Shown piece after piece: positions 59,717 through 64,000 of a DNA stretch of 64,000 nucleotides. Below the pieces are notes generated by a model, which was not told the origin of the DNA, did not search any database, and worked only from the letters and a program-made list of their open reading frames with translations. Each line of letters begins with the position of its first letter. The stretch's first letter is position 1. The stretch comes from Tubulanus polymorphus (lineage: Eukaryota > Nemertea > Palaeonemertea > Tubulaniformes > Tubulanidae): positions 13,370,501 through 13,434,500 of the forward strand of contig NC_134031.1 in assembly GCF_964204645.1 (NCBI RefSeq), given 5' to 3'. Made by a program: the position numbers and the translations under genes.

Positions 59717-61886
59717 GTAAGTATGAAAACTTGTTTCTGCTACATGGATAGAATTTTGTTCTAGAAAAGTTATTAGATATGATAACATGCATTTGTGGTT
59801 ATATTATATATTTATTTTAACCAGAGGTATTGTTAGCATGGTTAGCAATATGAACATCTTATTTCGTAAGTTGTAGTCTTATTTCCTTAATACAACAATA
59901 CAAATGTTACTTAATAGGTAACGTGTTTATTTCACAAATGAGCTTTTACTATTAATATTCATCAGAGGCGCGTTCACACATTTAGATCTGTCCAATTTGG
60001 ACCGGATCAAGCGTTCACACATGCGAAATGTCTGATCTCGATTGGTCCGTAGAAAAATTCCCCTGGGTAAAAATCCCCCAAGTAGGTAAACATCCCCACT
60101 TGGTGATTTTCAAGAACATTTCAAAGCAAATGTTTCTCCAACTTTGTTCATTTGCAATAAGAATGCAATATGTTTGACTTGTGCAATGAAATCTTTTGTT
60201 GGGATCAATTCTTAAGTAAATTGTTACAATCAAATTAATTGTTAGAATTGATATAATAATAATGAACTTTTGAACTTAAATAATGAACTTTTTATTTCTA
60301 ATATCTTAAAATTCAAACTGGAATTTTTTTGAACTGTGAACTTTTTTGTTATCTTATGGTATATTTGAGCTGCGCGATACCATGCATTGTAAGAAATAAT
60401 GAACTTTTAATTTGAAATATTTTAGATCCAAGCTAGTGTAATATATTCGAAATGTGCGATGAACGCTTTCATACGGAAGCCCCTAGATGACATACGAGAT
60501 CAAAATAAATTCACAATTTCGACTTATTATATCGAAATTCGACTTAATAAGTATTATTATAACATCTTTGGCAATACAGTGTACACAATATAATTTAAAG
60601 AATAAACTAGTAGTAGTTTTCCACCTCTCAATAGCCCCTTATCTAAATTGCTCGGTATACTTGTTAGTCAGGCCTAGGTCAGGCTATCAGTCTAATGAGT
60701 GCGCTTAATTGCCATTTGTTTCCTTTGTATTCCATTCATCTGGGGATATGGTCTTTGATGGTACATTCTGGCCATGTTTAATGCACAGTGTTTAATCGTC
60801 CATACCTTACTATGAATGTAGGTAAAAATTCACTTTTCGATCAAACAAGATTATACAAATTAGATTTAACTCTTAGAATAAAATAAATTGTTAGAATTAA
60901 TAAGAATAATGAACTTTTATTTGTAATACGAACTGGAATATTTTTGAACTGTGAGCTCTTGTTAACGTGTGGTATATTTGAGCTGTGCGATGCCATAAAT
61001 TATAAGCAATAATGAACTTTCAATTTGAAATAGTTTTCAAATGTGCGATTAACCCTTTCATTAACTGCGAGAACTAACTGCGTACTAATGATAAACGGTA
61101 CTAGTTTAGTATTAATGAACTGTTAATTTGTAGTATGTTTCAATTCAAATAGTTTATACTATATCTTAGATAGAGAGTCGAGATAATTAAAGATCCATAT
61201 CATATATATACTATATAAACTAGTACTATAGTTTATATAGTATATATATGATATCCTTATGGTGTTCCACAGTAAAATATATGAATACATTAGATATATG
61301 TGTCAATAACATGAATTAATTGGCTTAAGATTGTATCTACTTCCACTACATTCAGAAGAAGGGGGATTTTTACCTACTTTGAATAATTGGAGATTTTTAC
61401 AGAGGGGATTTTTACCAAGGGAAAAAACCCAAACTAACGAAGGGATTAGAACAGTCATTTCTATTGTTCAATCATTTCAAATACTCCGTGCCATATGATC
61501 AAATATGTCAATAATAGTAAATAGCTTAGCATAAGGATTTTGTCACTCTTCACTAACAATTATTTACTAAACGTTCAGTGATCGTATTGTACATGTCTTT
61601 GAGTTTGAATCTATTTTGAGTTTTTTAAACAGTGTGTTCAATTTCATTGCAAATTTTAGTGAAATCAAATACGGGCAGATTTTTAATGTATTTTGATGTT
61701 TTAGAAACTAATAGCAGATTTATTTGGATTAAATCCAGAACTTATGTATGGAAATACAACTGAAGGTCGTTCTACCATTTACACATAAAAAAACCTATCT
61801 AGCCCATCGTACAAGAGAAGATGCCATCAAAAATTAGTATTTTTTTCTGAGATGAATTTAGAGTTCAACTGTTTTCTTTTCTTCAG
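59717..61886 (+). other. Intron of the MULE transposase gene with repeats
   Basis: GTAAGT at 59717, TTTTCTTTTCTTCAG at 61872-61886. It holds an about 200-base direct repeat (60236-60475 and 60888-61060, with AATAATGAACTTTTG and GGTATATTTGAGCTG). A probable nested element lies at 60052-61428 with inverted ends TTCCCCTGGGTAAAAATCCC / GGGGATTTTTACCAAGGG, and a perfect palindrome at 61197-61254. No exon seen inside. Confidence 0.55.
61197..61254. repeat. Perfect AT palindrome, 24-bp arms
   Basis: ATATCATATATATACTATAT plus AAAC, loop TAGTACTATA, then the exact complement. Could extrude as a cruciform; probably a by-product of the nested element. Confidence 0.8.
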
Positions 61887-63366
61887 AGGCAACACTCAGA
61901 TCATTCATCAGCAGATAAAATCGCTGAGTTAATATTGGTAAACAAATGCAGAAAGCGGGCTGCTGAGGAAGATCTGCCACTCAGACAAATTTTCGATGAA
62001 GAATCCAGAAGAAATGATGTCGGGGACCGAATAAGTTTCTGCAACATAGAGAGTGGGATGTATAAAAGACGTAGATTAAATCAACCTGCGTTGCCAAATA
62101 CATTGGAGGAATTGCCCGCTGCAATCTTCAATAGCATTCACAATGAGATGGCTGATGGTTCTCCGTTTTTTCGTGGTGTTGTTGATGCTGGTGCCGATGG
62201 ATTTGCGTTGATATTTGCTAGTGATGCACAGATTCAACTACTCACTGGCAGAGAATCAGTCAGTATGGATGCAACCTTCAAAACAGTCCCGCGGATGTTT
62301 TATCAAATGTTCACTGTTTTTGTTACCGTTACCGGACACGTTTTTCCGACAATTTTTGTACTAATGACTCGAAAGACTGAGTCGCTTTATAAAGCAGTTT
62401 TTGAGAAGATCGATTTGGTAGCTCCTGCGTTTAGACCAGATCGTGTTATGGCTGATTTTGAACAAGCACAGACCAACGCAATTAGAACCGTTCATCCGAA
62501 CATCTCAGTTTCTGGTTGCTGGTTCCACTATGCACAAGCAGTTCTACGCCGACTTCAAAATCTTGGATTGATCGTTTTTTATCGATAAAACGGGATACCC
62601 CCGAAGTTGTACGTAGGCAGCTCAACCAGTTCTTCACATATTTAGAGCGGTATTGGATTAACCGGATTGGTGTGAATCGTTTATCAGTCAACGGTTGTAC
62701 CGAAATAACCAACAACGGTGTGGAAAGTTTTCACGCTACCCTTAGAAAAAGTTGGGTATTCATCCCAATTTATTTATTCACTTGAACAATCTAAAGAAAA
62801 TTGCGTTAGATTCGGAAAATGAAACTTCCCGTCTTCAGCGTGGATTAGAAATAAGATGGCGGCGTAAACGTAAAGTAGTGTTAACGGATAACGTTATAAG
62901 ATTGTGCGCCCAAAGACTTTCAAGTGGACATTATACTATTGTCGAATTTTTGAATGCCACACGACATGCGATCGGAGGATATGCTAATCCCGATAACTGG
63001 CTACAAGACATCAATTCCGACAATGAGAATGATGATGGGGACAACGAATTTAATGAAAGTGTTCATGATGACAGTGGCGATGATGATCTCGATGATGAAG
63101 ATTTGCCCGAGTTGGCTGAGGAACCAATTGCGGAAGATCCTCCTCGTGCGAATGAGCCAGCAGAACCCGTCATAAATGAAGAACTAATGTGCGTTATTTG
63201 TTTGACCGAACCACGGGAACGCGTTGCATTGGTGCCCTGTGGACATATGCTGTTCTGTTCAGTATGCGTAGACAGGTTGACCGAGATAAGAGGTGCTATC
63301 TGCCCTGTCTGTCGTTCAGAAATTATGATGAAGATAAATTTTTATACCAATAGAAATTTCATATGA
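61887..63366 (+). pseudogene. MULE transposase exon 2 with C-terminal RING finger (frameshifted)
   Basis: Begins with RQHSDHSSADKIAEL, completing the H-x2-H of the FLYWCH finger. DDE triad: VSMDATFKTVPRMF (62265), RVMADFEQAQTNAI (62447) and NNGVESFHATL (62712), with the CWFH zinc-binding block at 62517. The C-terminus is acidic (DNENDDGDNEFNESVHDDSG), then a C3HC4 RING: CVICLTEPRERVALVPCGHM, CSVCVDRL, CPVCRSEI, to TGA near 63364. Shifts near 62575 (T6 run) and 62745; about 50-60 residues seem missing between LQNLG and the following helix. All catalytic residues are kept. Confidence 0.75.
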
Positions 63367-63573
63367 ATAGTTCCAAATTAAGAATCGAAAGATAGAAAAA
63401 ACAGAAAAACAGAAACATGCTTTGTGTATAATAATCAGATATCAAATTATCATTTGTAAATAATAAAATGGATAGAAGTAAAATTGCATCGTGAATCTGT
63501 CGTTCATTTTACTCATCATGTTTACGCCGCAAGACAAGAGAAAAAATTTTCCCACAAACAGATAATAAACAGA

Positions 63574-64000
63574 TTCTATATAAAGATCATTAATGGATTC
63601 TTGTATTTTCATGTTGTGCACATTCAGCGATAGACAGTAGGATGCTGAAAATGAACAACATGAAAATACAAGAACTAGAAAAAGCATGACATGAAAATAC
63701 AAGAATGTGCACATCAATAATGAACAAGAACTGGAAAGTACAAGAACTGGAAAATGCCGGAAAAACATGCATCACACTTTGCAGGAACTGGAATATTCAG
63801 GAAATTCCTACATTTTCAATTTCCTGTATTTTCCGGTAAGGGGTATTTCTTGTATATTCCACTATTGGATTATTATTTTATAATCCAGTGTGTACGTTCC
63901 TACATTCTCCAGTTCTTGTTTTATCAGGTTGTGCCATTTCTAGTATTTTCTAATAGTGGATTATTCCCATGTTTTCATTGTAGGTATATTCCGTTACAGT
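63574..64000 (-). repeat. Right terminal inverted repeat of the MULE (incomplete)
   Basis: Inverse of 58757-59110; carries about 70 additional bases (63841-63910, with GGATTATTATTTTATAATCC, itself a palindrome) not in the left arm. Between the gene and this repeat, 63367-63573 holds no gene. Confidence 0.85.

Larger units (their letters stand above)
58726..64000 (+). mobile_element. MULE DNA transposon, FLYWCH-transposase-RING, right end cut by window
   Basis: Inverted repeats of about 385 (58726-59110) and at least 427 bases (63574-64000) enclose a two-exon transposase gene. The left edge is placed where the A3 capsid fragment ends (ATT-AT then GGGACGATAG); about 31 bases of the right end should lie beyond the window, with the target duplication. 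Confidence 0.8.

Overview
The window looks like a stretch of an invertebrate animal genome, probably aquatic, that consists almost entirely of mobile DNA. I cannot name the species. Evidence for an animal host is a spliced gene structure, a rhodopsin-type GPCR fragment, a Gypsy-type retrotransposon with a PNMA/Arc-like Gag, a MULE transposon and, above all, Polinton/Maverick-type virus-like transposons. I saw no tRNA, rRNA or CRISPR array. Most coding regions carry frameshifts or stops, so this is largely a graveyard, although several genes remain intact.

Layout. (1) 1-5830: right part of an AT-rich Polinton-type element (A1): tail of a coiled-coil/membrane protein, double-jelly-roll capsid protein, integrase split by a MITE, packaging ATPase, YSKLC protein, small membrane protein and an OB-fold-like protein. 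(2) 5831-10986: 3' end of an LTR element with an env-like gene, an unrecognised ORF and a 0.9-kb element with terminal inverted repeats. (3) 10987-29335: an almost complete element of the same family (A2): protein-primed DNA polymerase B, OB-fold, penton-like and several membrane proteins, a tandemly amplified coiled-coil/capsid junction, capsid protein and zinc-finger protein on the plus strand. These meet ATPase, integrase, small membrane, YSKLC and HNH genes on the minus strand tail to tail. (4) 29343-39989: GPCR fragment, a 1.4-kb inverted-repeat element, possible host sequence and a minus-strand Gypsy element with LTRs, a tRNA-Pro-type primer site, gag, protease, RT, RNase H and a deleted integrase. 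(5) 39990-58725: a third AT-rich element (A3) in the opposite orientation to A2, split by a nested 12.57-kb GC-rich Polinton-type element (B, 44160-56733). B has long inverted repeats and a perfect 6-bp target duplication GATGGA. (6) 58726 to the end: a MULE transposon with about 400-bp inverted repeats coding for a FLYWCH, MULE transposase and RING protein.

The most interesting biology is in A and B. Despite very different base composition they share a set of small proteins (YSKLC protein, small one-pass membrane protein, VGY protein, coiled-coil ALPG-AEH protein, VLGVLG protein, penton-like protein) plus integrase and polymerase, which points to one viral lineage with a conserved virion module. 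A genes nearly all start within a TAAATG context that resembles poxvirus late promoters. B genes nearly all carry TATAG a few bases before the ATG. A termini sit next to about 400-bp palindromes. B carries an unusual reverse transcriptase-RNase H gene where capsid and ATPase genes would be expected. Functional names are from reading motifs and comparing copies within the window; no database search was possible.
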